64,000 nucleotides of DNA from Petrolisthes cinctipes (Eukaryota; Arthropoda; Malacostraca; Decapoda; Porcellanidae): the NCBI GenBank assembly GCA_033782935.1, contig JAWQEG010001429.1, forward strand, positions 964,001 to 1,028,000, in the 5' to 3' direction. The notes under the pieces are model-generated. The model was not told the DNA's origin, searched no databases, and saw only the letters and a list, made by a program, of their open reading frames with translations. How positions within the stretch are numbered: position 1 is the stretch's first letter; every line of letters begins with the position of its first letter. Positions 1-11,839 of the stretch are shown here, in pieces. The translations under genes were made by a program, and so were the position numbers.

Positions 1-86
1 GCCATTGTCCTAGTTTGGTCCTTGGTCGTTAACCTCCCTCCTTGAGGAGGAGGGAGGCTAGTCGGGTGGTCATCCATCCGGGGCAT
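1..86 (-). CDS. Unit 0 ORF1, N-terminal fragment (cut by window edge)
   Basis: The first 28 codons of the array ORF1 protein, starting at the ATG read from 86 down to 84. The start MPRMDDHPTS differs slightly from the other units (DEPP or DDPP). The rest, including the zinc knuckles, lies outside the window. Confidence 0.85.
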   Translation of the reverse strand, partial: MPRMDDHPTSLPPPQGGRLTTKDQTRTM

Positions 87-681
87 CGGACTACGTCCGA
101 CCCCTCTCCTCGCACACTCACCTACCTCCCTTAACTATTGTATCAACCCCAAATAATGGACAATAATTTAGGGAATAAAAGTTACCTTTACTCGCCCCCC
201 TCCCCCATAGTGGTAGCCTGGCGGCGTTCTCCAGTACCAGCTAGGGGATCGGAGTTTGTGCGGAAGGAACTTCCCCACCACCGAACCTGCCTAATGCGAG
301 GGGTGGTGTAGTTAGAACCCACCTCCCAAGCGAATACTGTTGCTCAGCAAAGAGACAACCGCAGGCCCAGGAGGCTCTGAGGCAGTGAGTGCTGCGGGTC
401 TGGTGTGGGGAACAACTAACTACTATCTACCATAAACTACTGGTTGTCCTCCAGCAAAAATCAAATCACTGAAGGTGTACACAGCAGTGCAGCAAAACGC
501 TGCAAATTTACTTTAATTTATTACTTTAACTAGGCAAAGAAACAACAGAGTACTGCTGGTAAGAGGCCTCGGTACACCAAGGTAACTCCACGAACAATAC
601 TGTATCCTGTTGTTGCTGTGCTAAACGAGGACGAGGTCTGGACGGTACAAAGTCTGGACGCATAATGGGGGAGTTCAATCA
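1..681 (-). mobile_element. Unit 0: 5' end of an array LINE (continues off the left edge)
   Basis: Only the 5' leader and the first codons of ORF1 are inside the window. The leader matches those of units 1-4 but lacks a stretch of about 95 bp: sequence found at about 17408-17500 in unit 3 is missing near position 378. The poly-C tract near 195-210 is expanded and interrupted compared with the other units. The 5' end is taken at about 681, where the leader meets the 3' tail of unit 1. Confidence 0.9.
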
Positions 682-769
682 CTACTCTACTTGTTGGATT
701 TCTTGGCTATCGACCAGAGGCATATAGCCAAAAATCATTAAGCCATTGGATCCATTTTATTATATCAAT

Positions 770-3666
770 CTATATAAGGTCATAAAGTTTTGTCTCCCTC
801 AGAAAACTCATTAATTTGTTTATAATATTCTTGTCATCTGACAGAATATTTTCTATGGTGAAAGCCATTTTTTTAACTTGAAAAAACTGTTTAATTTTAC
901 TTCTCTGGATGTTATAATTATTACAAAAAATTAATAAATGACTGATGGACATTACTGCTGTGCATGATGGGCACATAGGGGGAAAATTTCTGTTTACATA
1001 GGCCTCTAGGTGAGTTACCCATGTGGCGTTGACCCGAAGACGAGCCAATACCACTTCGTCCCTGCGACTACGCCATGATGACGTAGCCCAGGGTTCAATA
1101 ACTTATTTTTACTTTATTACTGATGTCTAATCTGGTCCACTGCCTTTGCCACAGGAGATGAATTCGAGACTTAATGAGGGAAACAAAACACCTGAGATCT
1201 GTACGGACTATGCTAATGTCCAGATCAACAGTTGACCCGGCTAGTATATCAGCCTGTTCATTGCCATAGATACCATAATGTGAAGGTACCCATATTAGCT
1301 TGATTGATTTATTGGCACAAAACAGCTTACTAATGATATTACCCTGTATTTCGTTGTTAGTTGTATTTAAGGATTTAATAGCTTGAAGTGAACTTAATGA
1401 ATCTGTAAAAATAACTATCCTATCGTGGGTCGTCGATAGGGCAAAATCCAAAGCTTTATTAATAGCAAAAAGTTCAGCAAGAAAAATAGATGTATGAATC
1501 GGCAGTCTGAATCTTAACTGACATTCAGTCGACCATACACCTGCACCCACACATTCATCCGTCTTGGAACCGTCGGTATACAGATGGAAATATGAAAGAT
1601 GTTGAACAATTATTTCACGAAACCTCTGGTGTACCTCCACCTCCGGCACCCGGGATTTAACCCCTGGCAGATTTCGAGGAGGAGCTGGTAGAATGTCATT
1701 GATCATACATAGAAATAAGGTCGGAGACAGAACACTCCCCTGGGGGACCCCATTTGCCTGGACAAATATGTCCGAGAAAGTGACTGTGTCCGAAAAAAGC
1801 TTGACAGAGAAAGTTCTGTCAGAAATGAAATTCTTAACAAAAAAGGGCAGGTTACCGCGTAATCCCATCGCATATAGTTTCCTGAGGAGGCCATGTCGCC
1901 AAGTCATGTCGTAGGCTTTTTCAATGTCTAAAAATACTGCAATCAAAAATTATTTTTTGGCAAATGCCTCTTGAATTTGAATTTCCAGGTTCACTAGCTG
2001 ATCGAGCGTCTGGCGACCTTTACGGAAGCCACACTGCTCGTCAACCAGCAAATTCCTGGAATTTAAGAAATGCAATAGCCTACGATTAACAATTCGTTCC
2101 ATGACCTTGCATAAGCAACTTGTGATCGCAATAGGGCGAAACGATGAAGTCGATCTGGGGTCCCCCCCTCCTTTCGGTATGGGAATGACATGTGCAAAGT
2201 GCCACGAGTTTGGAAAGGTGTGACCCCTCCAAATTTCGTTAAACACTTGCAACAACTTGATCATGGAATCATAATCAAGATGCTTTATCATCTCATACCG
2301 AATCTCATCGGGTACTGGGGATGTCCCACTACAGGCTCCTAGGGCTTGGACAAGCTCTTGCATTGTTAGATCACTGTTGTAATCTAATTCATCTCCTGTG
2401 GCAAAGTCAATATGCTGCAGCTCTGATGCTTCCTTGATGGGCAGGAAAGCTGGATGGTAATTTTCAGAGCTGCTAGCAAAAGAGAACTGCCTGGCGAGGG
2501 CGTTAGCAATGTCTCTAGGTTCGTCATAATTGATGTTATTAAAAGAGATGTTGGTAATTTTATTGGATATTTTTTTCTTATTTAATTTTCTTACAGTGGA
2601 CCAGACTTGGAAAATTGATGTATCACTGGTAATACTAGAGACAAAGCATCGCCAGGAGTCTCGTTTGGCTTGTCTGATGGTTCTACGAGCCCTAGCTCTC
2701 ACAAGTTTATACTTGCGAAAGTTCTCATCACTAATGTGATTTTTGAAAAACCTGTAGGCTCTATTCCTCTCACACAGTACCCTGCGGCAATCTGGCGTCC
2801 ACCATGGAACTCTATGCTTTGCGCTATCTACCGAAGTCTTAGGAATTGTTGCCATTGCGGCTTTGAGGATATTATCTTGAATATTATTTACTTTATCATC
2901 AAAGGTTTCTCCAACAATTTCAATATTGACACCCTTTGTGAAGGACACCCAGTCTGCTTTTTTTTACGTCATATTTAGGTGCTGAAGGCTCTTTAATAGT
3001 GTCGCTTTTAAATGTAATCACAATAGGAAAATGATCGCTTCCCAATGAGTCATCAATGGGTAGCCACTGGCAAGAGGCTGCAATCGATGGAGAGACCAGA
3101 GATAGGTCAAGAACGCTAAAATTACCAGTATTATCATCAACTCTCGTCGGACTACCGTCGTTCAGAAGAACCAAATTGGAATCACTGATTAGCCTAGCCA
3201 TCTGTTCCCTCTTTCTGTCATCCTGCAGGGAACCCCATAACGTATGATGAGCATTAAAATCACCTACAATTAATTTTCTACAGGGCAGACTGTCCTGTAG
3301 ATCAAAAACATCATCATAAGTTACTGTATCAGGAGGACAGTAGACAGAACAGATAGTCAGGTAGGTGCCACCGAATTTTACTCTGCAAGCGACACTTTCC
3401 AGAGGAAAATTACAGGGCACATCAGTGAAATGGAGGTTATGGCGGATGTAGATTGCCACTCCACCTCCACCCCTCCCCCCACGGTCCCTCCTAATTAACC
3501 TGCAGTTCCGAAGCTGAACAACCTCGTCTTCGACTTGGTCGTTCAGATGAGTTTCCTGAAGGGCAATAATATCGGCAGCGTAAGAACAAGTCAAAAGTTT
3601 AAGTTCATTTAATCTAGCTCTAAGACTTCGACAGTTCCATTGGAGTATGGTTAGCGCGAAGATTAT
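770..3666 (-). pseudogene. Unit 1 ORF2 (endonuclease-RT-RNase H), multiply broken
   Basis: Homologous along its length to the intact ORF2 of unit 4. Lesions seen: an extra T in the T-run near 2950 shifts the frame after the endonuclease; a CAA to TAA nonsense change lies near 1948, just before the RT segment IAVFLDIEKAYDM; a 1029-bp in-frame deletion at about 1670 removes the YADD catalytic motif, the thumb and the whole Pro/Gly linker; and a one-base insertion near 1087 shifts the frame after the RNase H domain. The four RNase H acidic residues (YTDGS, AELF, FTDS, QAD) remain. The C-terminal Cys-Cys-His-Cys finger (809-1040) has its own sequence, unlike the other units. It is certainly dead as a whole ORF. 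Confidence 0.9.
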
Positions 3667-5027
3667 CGTTGTTTATGGGGTTTCTTGGAGCCTTGTTCGT
3701 CTGGCCGAACCTTTTTGTGCTGGGAGGGAAGACCCTCTTCCTCCCCTGCACTTCCCGGGGACCTCCCGCGGGCAGGTTTCGCGACGGTAGTCTCCATCGC
3801 CTGTTCCTCTCCACGAGGTACAGAGCCAGTCCTCGAACGGCTCGTCTCGCGACGAACCGGACGACTCCCGGATGTAGGCTTCATGGGAGTCATTTGAGCG
3901 AGAACATGAGATTTTGAAGCTGATACGGTATCATCAGCTTTGTGGTGCTTCTTTTGCTGGGTTGATTCAACAACTTCTAATTTCTTTGTCAAACTTTCTA
4001 CTAGCAGCGTTAATTTGTTTACAGTATCCTTTAATTCTTTAATTTCATTATCTTTAGCTTGGATAGCCACGTTAACATTTGCTGTAGTTACAGGAGCAGT
4101 GGTGCCAGTCATAGCTGCAGCATAGGAAACTGTGGGAGTTTGGTTAACACCCTCCACCTTCCTCTTTGCCTCACCATAACTGACATCATGAGCCCTCATG
4201 TATGCCATTGCTTCAGTCTCCACTTTAAGGCTCCTGCAGTCACCTGCACTTGCCTGGTGGGGGCCGCCACAATTAGCACACCTGAAGACTGTCTCTGAAC
4301 ACAACTCAGTCTCGTGACTACCTGCACATTTACCACAAGTGAATGAATCTTTATTGAAGCACCTCAATGCTGTGTATCCGAATTTCTGGCAGCGGAAACA
4401 ACGCATCGGTTTCTGAATGTATGGTCTAACGTGAACTATTTCATATCCAATCTTTACCGTTTCCGGAATCTGTGCTGAAGCAAAAGTTAGGAAACACAAG
4501 CCAAATTTCTCTCTCTTGTTCTCTCTCATCCTGGTCATACTTTGAACATCAACAACGCCTTGGTCCTTCATTCCTTCCAAAATGTCAGCGTCATTCAGAG
4601 CGGCCAAATCCCTATGGAAAATGACGCCCTTATAGGTATTTGGCCCCACTGGAATGGTGGCTTTCACCTTCAGGTTATGAATTTGCGTCAGTTTAAGGAG
4701 ATCCTTAACCTGGGATGCCTTCAGTACTTTTACCAGGATACTACCATCACGCAACTTGTTAGCAGCAGCAAGACTGCCACCCACTTGACCATCAAGGACC
4801 TTTTTGACGATAAAGGGGTTTAAATTCTTGAGAGACTGACCCTCATCTACACATCTAATATTTACATAGCGAGCATTCATAGGAGGAATTTTAACATCAG
4901 GTTGTCTTTGTCTGTCTGCCGTAAGGGTTCCATTATTGTCAGCCATTGTCCTAGTTTGGTCCTTGGTCGTTAACCTCCCTCCTTGAGGAGGAGGGAGGCT
5001 AGTTGGGGGTTCATCCATCCGGGGCAT
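3663..5027 (-). CDS. Unit 1 ORF1 (gag-like RNA-binding protein), open but first zinc knuckle altered
   Basis: A 454-residue open frame. By analogy with I-clade LINEs it should bind element RNA and form the RNP. A fold-like region (about residues 54-205) is followed by three zinc knuckles: C210-C213-218-C223, C231-C234-H238-C243 and C250-C253-H257-C264. In this copy the histidine of the first knuckle is tyrosine (QKFGYTALRC instead of QKFGHTALRC), which should destroy zinc binding there. A leucine-rich coiled coil (about 330-360) and a basic, Ser/Arg/Pro-rich tail follow. The start at 5027 is chosen because it is the ATG conserved in all copies. Its TAA stop overlaps the ORF2 frame. Confidence 0.88.
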   Translation of the reverse strand: MPRMDEPPTSLPPPQGGRLTTKDQTRTMADNNGTLTADRQRQPDVKIPPMNARYVNIRCVDEGQSLKNLNPFIVKKVLDGQVGGSLAAANKLRDGSILVKVLKASQVKDLLKLTQIHNLKVKATIPVGPNTYKGVIFHRDLAALNDADILEGMKDQGVVDVQSMTRMRENKREKFGLCFLTFASAQIPETVKIGYEIVHVRPYIQKPMRCFRCQKFGYTALRCFNKDSFTCGKCAGSHETELCSETVFRCANCGGPHQASAGDCRSLKVETEAMAYMRAHDVSYGEAKRKVEGVNQTPTVSYAAAMTGTTAPVTTANVNVAIQAKDNEIKELKDTVNKLTLLVESLTKKLEVVESTQQKKHHKADDTVSASKSHVLAQMTPMKPTSGSRPVRRETSRSRTGSVPRGEEQAMETTVAKPARGRSPGSAGEEEGLPSQHKKVRPDEQGSKKPHKQR

Positions 5028-5787
5028 CGGACTACGTCCGACCCCTCTCCTCGCACACACACCTACCTCCCTTAACTATTGTATCAACCCCAAGAAAATG
5101 GACAATAATTTAGGGAATAAAAGTTACCTTTACTCGCCCCCCCCTAGTGGTAGCCTGGCGGCGTTCTCCAGTACCAGCTAGGGGATCGGAGTTTGTGCGG
5201 AAAGAACTTCCCCACCACCGAACCTGCCTAATGCGAGGGGTGGTGTAGTAGGAACCCACCTCCCAAGCGAATACCGTTGCTCAGCCAAGAGACAACCGTA
5301 GGCCAAGGAGGTCGCACGGAAAATATAGAAGAAAAAGTAGTTTAAGAAAAAGAGGTGCCCAAATGACGCACCAGACTACTGGGCCCCCCTACTACAGGGT
5401 TTCCCCTGAGGCAGTGAGTGCTGCGGGTCTGGTGTGGGGAACAACTAACTACTAGCTACCATATACTACTGGTTGTCCTCCAGCAAAAATCAAATCACTG
5501 AAGGTGTACACAGCAGTGCAGCAAAACGCTGCAAATTTACTTTACAATATTACTTTACCAAGGCAAAGAAACAACAGAGTACTGCCGGTAAGAGGCCTCG
5601 GTACACCAAGGTAACTCCACGAACAATACTGTAGTCTGTTGTTGCTATGCACAACGAAGACGAGGTCTGGACACAACAAAGTCTGGACGCATGTGAGTTC
5701 AGTCACTACTACTACTTGTTGGATTTCTTGGCTATCAACCAGAGGCATATAGCCATTAAGCCATTGGATCCATTTTATTATATCAAT

Positions 5788-8700
5788 CTATATAAGGTCA
5801 TAAAGTTTTGTCTCCCTCAGAAAACTCATCAGTTTGTTTATAATATTCTTATCATCTGATAGAATATTTTCGATGGTGAAAGCCATTTTTTTAACTTGAA
5901 AAAAAAGTTTAATTTTACTTCTTTGGTATTTATATTTATTACAAAAAATTACTAAATGATATATTGACATTATAGAATTACACTCTATACATTGAGGTGG
6001 GAATTGTCTATTTACATAGGGTTCGAGGTGTGTTACCCATGTGGCATTGACCCTAAGACGGGCCAACACCACCTCGTCCCTGCGACTACACCATGATGAC
6101 GTAGCCCAGGGTTCAATAACAGTTCTTACTTTATTTCTGATGTCTAATCTGGTCCACTGCCCTTGCCACAGGAGATGAATTCGAGACTTAATGAGGGAAA
6201 CAAAACACCTGAGATCCGTACGGACTATGCTAAGGTCCAGATCAACAGTTGACCCGGCTAGTATATCAGCCTGTTCATTGCCATAGATACCATAATGTGA
6301 AGGTACCCATATTAGCTTGATTGATTTATTGGCACAAAACAGCTTACTAATGATATTACCCTGTATTTCGTTGTTAGTTGTATTTAAGGATTTAATAGCT
6401 TGAAGTGAACTTAATGAATCTGTAAAAATAACTATCCTATCGTGGGTCGTCGATAGGGCAAAATCCAAAGCTTTATTAATAGCAAAAGTTCTGCAATAAA
6501 AATAGATGTATGAATCGGCAGTCTGAATCTTAACTGGCATTCAGTCGACCATACACCTGCACCCACACATTCATCCGTATTGGAGCCGTCGGTATACAGA
6601 TGGAAATATGAAAGATGTTGAACAATTATCTCACGAAACCTCTGGTGTACCTCCACCTCCGGCACCCGGGATTTGACCCCTGGCAGCCAGGAATCCACAA
6701 TAGTGAAGGGGGGTGTTACCCAGGGTGCAATATTTACTAAAACCAGGGAATCGATTGTTGATAATTCTATACCGACACACTCTACGAGGTCGTGGAATCT
6801 TGCTCTGAGGGACCTCACGCCAGTGCCCTCCGGGGCCGTGCGACGCCCAGGCGGATAACTCGGCCCTTCCGGGGGCCTATCGCCATGGCCCCCCGGCTGC
6901 AAATGCCTCACCAAGGCATTACTGGGAGGATGACTCGGCTCCCCGGGTACCTGAACTTGGGGCATGGTCCCCATTGGCCTCACGCCAGTGCCCCCTGGGG
7001 CGCAGGGGTTCCCGGACGGACGACTCGGTCCCTCTGCCAGGGGCATAGCACCATGGCCCCCTGGGTGCTGTTGCCGAAGCAAGGTATTCCCGGGAAGATG
7101 ACTCGGCAACCTGGATTTCTTAGCACAATATACTAGAAGTTGTTGATCTCGTCTCAATCGGAGGGGAGGCACTTGTGACTCCACCTCTAGACGCTCGATT
7201 CGAGTGCAACGTAGGGCTCCAAGACACACACGCAAACACGCATTCTGCACAACATCCAAACCTTTCAACACAGACTCAGATGCCGAACCATACACTATTG
7301 ACCCATAATCTACTCTAGATCTAATCAGGGATTTATATAGCATTAGCAATGACTTCCTATCTGCTCCCCATTGAGTACCAGAAATGCACTTCAGCAAATT
7401 GAGTGCTTTTAAACATTTAATTTTTAACTGACTGACATGGACTCGCCATGTCAGTCGACTGTCAAAATGCAGTCCAAGAAATTTAGTAGAATTTTGAATA
7501 GGTAGGGGGTTGACACCCATAGTCAGCCTGACGTCTGGCTTCTTCCTATGAGTAAAAATAACCCCTACACTCTTTCTTACTGAAAATTTAAACCCCACTG
7601 GAGGCCCCAATTTTGAATCAAATCCAGTGCCAATTGGATCCGAGTTGCCGAAAACTCTGCATTACAGCTGGAGTGCCATATCTCACAGTCGTCGGCGTAC
7701 AGTGAGTATTTAAGATTTCGAGGAGGAGCTGGTAGAATGTCATTGATCATACATAGAAATAAGGTCGGAGACAGAACACTCCCCTGGGGGACCCCATTTG
7801 CCTGGTCAAATATGTCCGAGAAAGTTACTGTGTCCGGAAAAAGCTTTGATAGAGAAAGTTCTGTCAGAAATGAAATTCTTAACAAAAAAGGGCAGGTTAC
7901 CGCGTAATCCCATCACATATAGTTTCCTGAGGAGGCCATGTCGCCAAGTCATGTCGTAGGCTTTTTCAATGTCTAAAAATACTGCAATCAAAAATTGTTT
8001 TTTGGCAAATGCCTCTTGAATTTGAACTTCCAGGTTCACTAGCTGATCGAGCGTCTGGCGACCTTTACGGAAGCCACACTGCTCGTCAACCAGCAAATTC
8101 CTGGAATTTAAAAAATGCAATAGCCTACGATTAACAATTCGTTCCATGACCTTGCATAAGCAACTTGTGATCGCAATAGGGCGATACGATGAAGTTGATC
8201 TGGGGTCCCCCCCTCCTTTCGGTATGGGAATGACATGTGCAAAGTGCCACGAGTTTGGAAAGGTGTGACCCCTCCAAATCTCGTTGAACACCTGCAACAT
8301 CTTGATCATGGAATCATGATCAAGATGCTTTATCATCTCATACCGAATCTCATCGGGTCCTGGGGATGTCGCACTACAGGCTCCTAGGGCTTGGACAAGC
8401 TCTTGCATTGTTAGATCACTGTTGTAATCTAATTCATCTCCTGTGGCAAAGTCAATATGCTGCAGCTCTGATGCTTCCTTGATGGGCAGGAAAGCTGGAT
8501 GGTAATTTTCAGAGCTGCTAGCAAAAGAGAACTGCCTGGCAAGGGCGTTAGCAATGTCTCTAGGTTCGTCATAATTGATGTTATTAAAAGTGATGTTGGT
8601 AATTTTATTAGAGATTTTTTTCTTATTTAATTTTCTTACAGTGGACCAGACTTGGGATACTGATGTTTCACTGTTGATACTAGAGACAAAGCATCGCCAG

Positions 8701-9710
8701 GAGTCTCGTTTGGCTTGTCTGATGGTTCGACGAGCCCTAGCTCTCGCAAGTTTATACTTGCGAAAGTTCTCATCACTAATGCGATTTTTGAAAAGCCTGT
8801 AGGCTCTATTCCTCTCACACAGTACCCTGCGGCAATCTGGCGTCCACCATGGAACTCTATGCTTTGCGCTATCTACCGAAGTCTTAGGAATTGTTGCCAT
8901 TGCGGCTTTGAGGATATTATCTTGAATATTATTTACTTTATCATCAATGGTTACTCCAACAATTTCAATATTGACACCCTTTGTGAAGGACACCCAGTCT
9001 GCTTTTTTTACGTTAAATTTAGGTGCTGAAGGCTCTTTAATAGTGTCGCTTTTAAATTTAATCACAATAGGAAAATGGTCACTTCCCAATGAGTCATCAA
9101 TGGGTAGCCACTAGCAAGAGGCTGCAATCGATGGGGAAACCAGAGATTGGTCAAGGACGCTAAAATTACCAGTATTATCATCAACTCTCGTCGGACTACC
9201 GTCGTTCAGAAGAACCAAATTGGAATCACTGATTAGCCTAGCTACCTGTTCCCCCTTTCTGTCATCCTGCAGGGAACCCCATAACGTATGATGAGCATTA
9301 AAATCACCTACAATTAATTTTCTACAGGGCAGACTGTCCTGTAGATCAAAAACATCATCATAAGTTACTGTATCAGGAGGACAGTAGACAGAACAGATAG
9401 TCAGGTAGGTGCCACCGAATTTTACTCTGCAAGCGACACTTTCCAGAGGAAAATTACAGGGCACATCAGTGAGAGGGAGGTTATGGTGGATGTAGATTGC
9501 CACTCCACCACCACCCCTCCCCCCACGGTCCCTCCTAATTAACCTGTAGTTCCGAAGCTGAACAACCTCGTCTTCGACTTGGTCGCTCAGATGAGTTTCC
9601 TGAAGGGCAATAATATCGGCAGAGTAAGGACAGGCGAAAAGTTTAAGTTCATTTAATCTAGCTCTAAGACTTCGACAGTTCCATTGGAGTATGGTTAGCG
9701 CAAAGATTAT
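5788..9710 (-). pseudogene. Unit 2 ORF2 (endonuclease-RT-RNase H), multiply broken
   Basis: Compared with unit 4 the lesions are: CAG to TAG at about 9112 inside the endonuclease (the segment normally AASCQWLP); a one-base insertion near 7845 in the RT segment after DRTFS; a one-base deletion near 7590 in the thumb (GFKFSVRKS region); and a one-base deletion near 6487 at the start of the RNase H segment AELFAINKA. The catalytic YADD is still present between the breaks. The C-terminal finger reads C-I-E-C then His and Cys, with surrounding sequence distinct from the other units (variable block about 5828-6055). Confidence 0.9.
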
Positions 9711-11070
9711 CGCTGCTTATGGGGTTTCTTGGAGCCTTGTTCGTCTGGCCGAACCTTTTTGTGCTGGGAGGGAAGACCCTCTTCCTCCCCTGCACTTCCC
9801 GGGGACCTACCGAGGGCAGGTTTCGCGACGGTAGTCTCCATCGCCTGTTCCTCTTCATGAGGTACAGAGCCAGTCCTCGAACGGCTCGTCTCGCGACGAA
9901 CCGGACGAGTCCCGGATGTAGGCTTCATGGGAGTCACCTGAGCGAGAACATGAGATTTTGAAGCTGATACGGTATCATCAGCTTTGTGGTGCTTCTTTTG
10001 CTAGGTTGATTCAACAACTTCTAATTTCTTTGTCAAACTTTCTACTAGCAGCGTTAATTTGTTTACAGTATCCTTTAAGTCTTTAATTTCATTATCTTTA
10101 GCTTGGATAGCCACGTTAACATTTGTTGTAGTTACAGGAGCAGTGGTGCCAGTCATAGCTGCAGCATAGGAAACTGTGGGAGTTTGCTTAACCCCCTCCA
10201 CCTTCCTCTTTGCCTCACCATAACTGACATCATGAGCCCTCATGTATGCCATTGCTTCAGTCTCCACTTTAAGGCTCCTGCAGTCACCTGCACTTGCCTG
10301 GTGGGGGCCGCCACAATTAGCACACCTGAAGACTGTCTCTGAACACAACTCAGTCTCGTGACTACCTGCACATTTACCACAAGTGAATGAATCTTTATTG
10401 AAGCACCTCAATGCTGTGTGTCCGAATATCTGGCAACGGAAACATCGCATCGGTTTCTGAATGTATGGTCTAACGTGAACTATTTCGTATCCAATCTTTA
10501 CCGTTTCCGGAATCTGGGCTGAAGCAAAAGTCAGGAAACACAAGCCAAATTTATCTCTCTTGTCCTCTCTCATCCTGGTCATACTTTGAACATCAACAAC
10601 GCCTTGGTCCTTCATTCCTTCCAAAATGTCTGCCTCATCCAGAGCGGCCAAATCCCTATGGAAAATGACGCCCTTACAGGTATTTGGCCCCACTGGAATG
10701 GTGGCTTTCACCTTCAAGTTATGAATTTGCGTCAGTTTAAGGAGATCCTTAACCTGGGATGCCTTCAGTACTTTACCAGGATACTACCTTCACGCAACTT
10801 GTTAGCAGCAGCAAGACTGCCGCCCACTTGACCATCAAGGACCTTTTTGACGATAAAGGGGTTAAAGTTTTTGAGAGACTGACCCTCATCTACACATCTA
10901 ATATTTACATAGCGAGCATTCATAGGAGGAATTTTAACATCAGGTTGTCTTTGTCTGTCTGCCGTAAGGGTTCCATTATTGTCAGCCATTGTCCGAGTTT
11001 GGTCCTTGGTCGTTAACCTACCTCCTTGAGGAGGAGGGAGGCTAGTCGGGGGTTCATCCATCCGGGGCAT
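9707..11070 (-). pseudogene. Unit 2 ORF1 (gag-like), frameshifted and truncated
   Basis: It starts at the conserved ATG (11070) but loses one T in a run near 10773, which shifts the frame after the segment DGSILVK (here EGSILVK). A second lesion, CAG to TAG near 10002, interrupts the coiled-coil segment. Between the two, all three zinc knuckles are intact (CFRCQIFGHTALRC and the two following). The basic C-terminus and the TAA stop that overlaps ORF2 are conserved. Confidence 0.9.
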
Positions 11071-11839
11071 CGGACTACGTCCGACCCCTCTCCTCGCACA
11101 CTCACCTACCTCCCTTAACTATTGTATCAACCCCAAGAAAATAGACAATAATTTAGGGAATAAAAGTTACCTTTACTCGCCCCCCCACTAGTGGTAGCCT
11201 GGCGGCGTTCTCCAGTACCAGCTAGAGGATCGGAGTTTGTGCGGAAGGAACTTCCCCACCACCGAACCTGCCTAATGCGAGGGGTGGTGTAGTAGGAACC
11301 CACCTCCCAAGCGAATACCGTTGCTCAGCCAAGAGACAACCGTAGGCCCAGGAGGTCGCACGGAAAATATAGAAGAAAAAGTAGTTTAAGAAAAAGAGGT
11401 GCCCAAATGACGCACCAGACTACTGGGCCCCCCTACCACAGGGTTTCCCCTGAGGCAGTGAGTGCTGCGGGTCTGGTGTGTGGAACAACTAACTACTAGC
11501 TACCATAAACTACTAGTTGTCCTCCAGCAAAAAACAAATCACTGAAGGTGTACACAGCAGTGCAGCAAAACGCTGCAAATTTACTTTACTTAATTACTTT
11601 ACACAAGGCAGAGAAACAACAGAGTACTGCCGGTAAGAGGCCTCGGTACACCAAGGTAACTCCACGAACAATACTGTAGTAGGTTGTTGCTATGCACAAC
11701 GAGGACGAGGTCTGGACACAACAAAGTCTGGACGCATGTGAGTTCAGTCAGCTACCTACCTTGTTGGATTTCTTGGCTATCAACCAGAGGCATATAGCCA
11801 AAGGTCATTAAGCCATTGGATCCATTTTATTATATCAAT

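Larger units (their letters stand above)
682..5705 (-). mobile_element. Unit 1: internally deleted array LINE
   Basis: A copy of 5024 bp with 5' leader, complete ORF1, damaged ORF2, 3' UTR and short TAG-type tail. It is about 1029 bp shorter than unit 4 because the DNA between codons for the RT motif LPAPPRNL and PGVKSRVPE has been removed near 1670. The 3' UTR (about 691-769) keeps an AATAAA signal near the ORF2 stop and the inverted repeat TTGGCTAT/ATAGCCAA. All breaks are described under its ORFs. Confidence 0.93.
5706..11750 (-). mobile_element. Unit 2: full-length but decayed array LINE
   Basis: About 6045 bp, full length from the 5' end at 11750 to the TAG-type tail at about 5705-5716. 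Both ORFs carry frameshifts and nonsense changes, more than in units 3 and 4, so this appears to be an older or less constrained copy. The 3' inverted repeat is shortened to 7 bp by a change near 5753. Confidence 0.93.
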
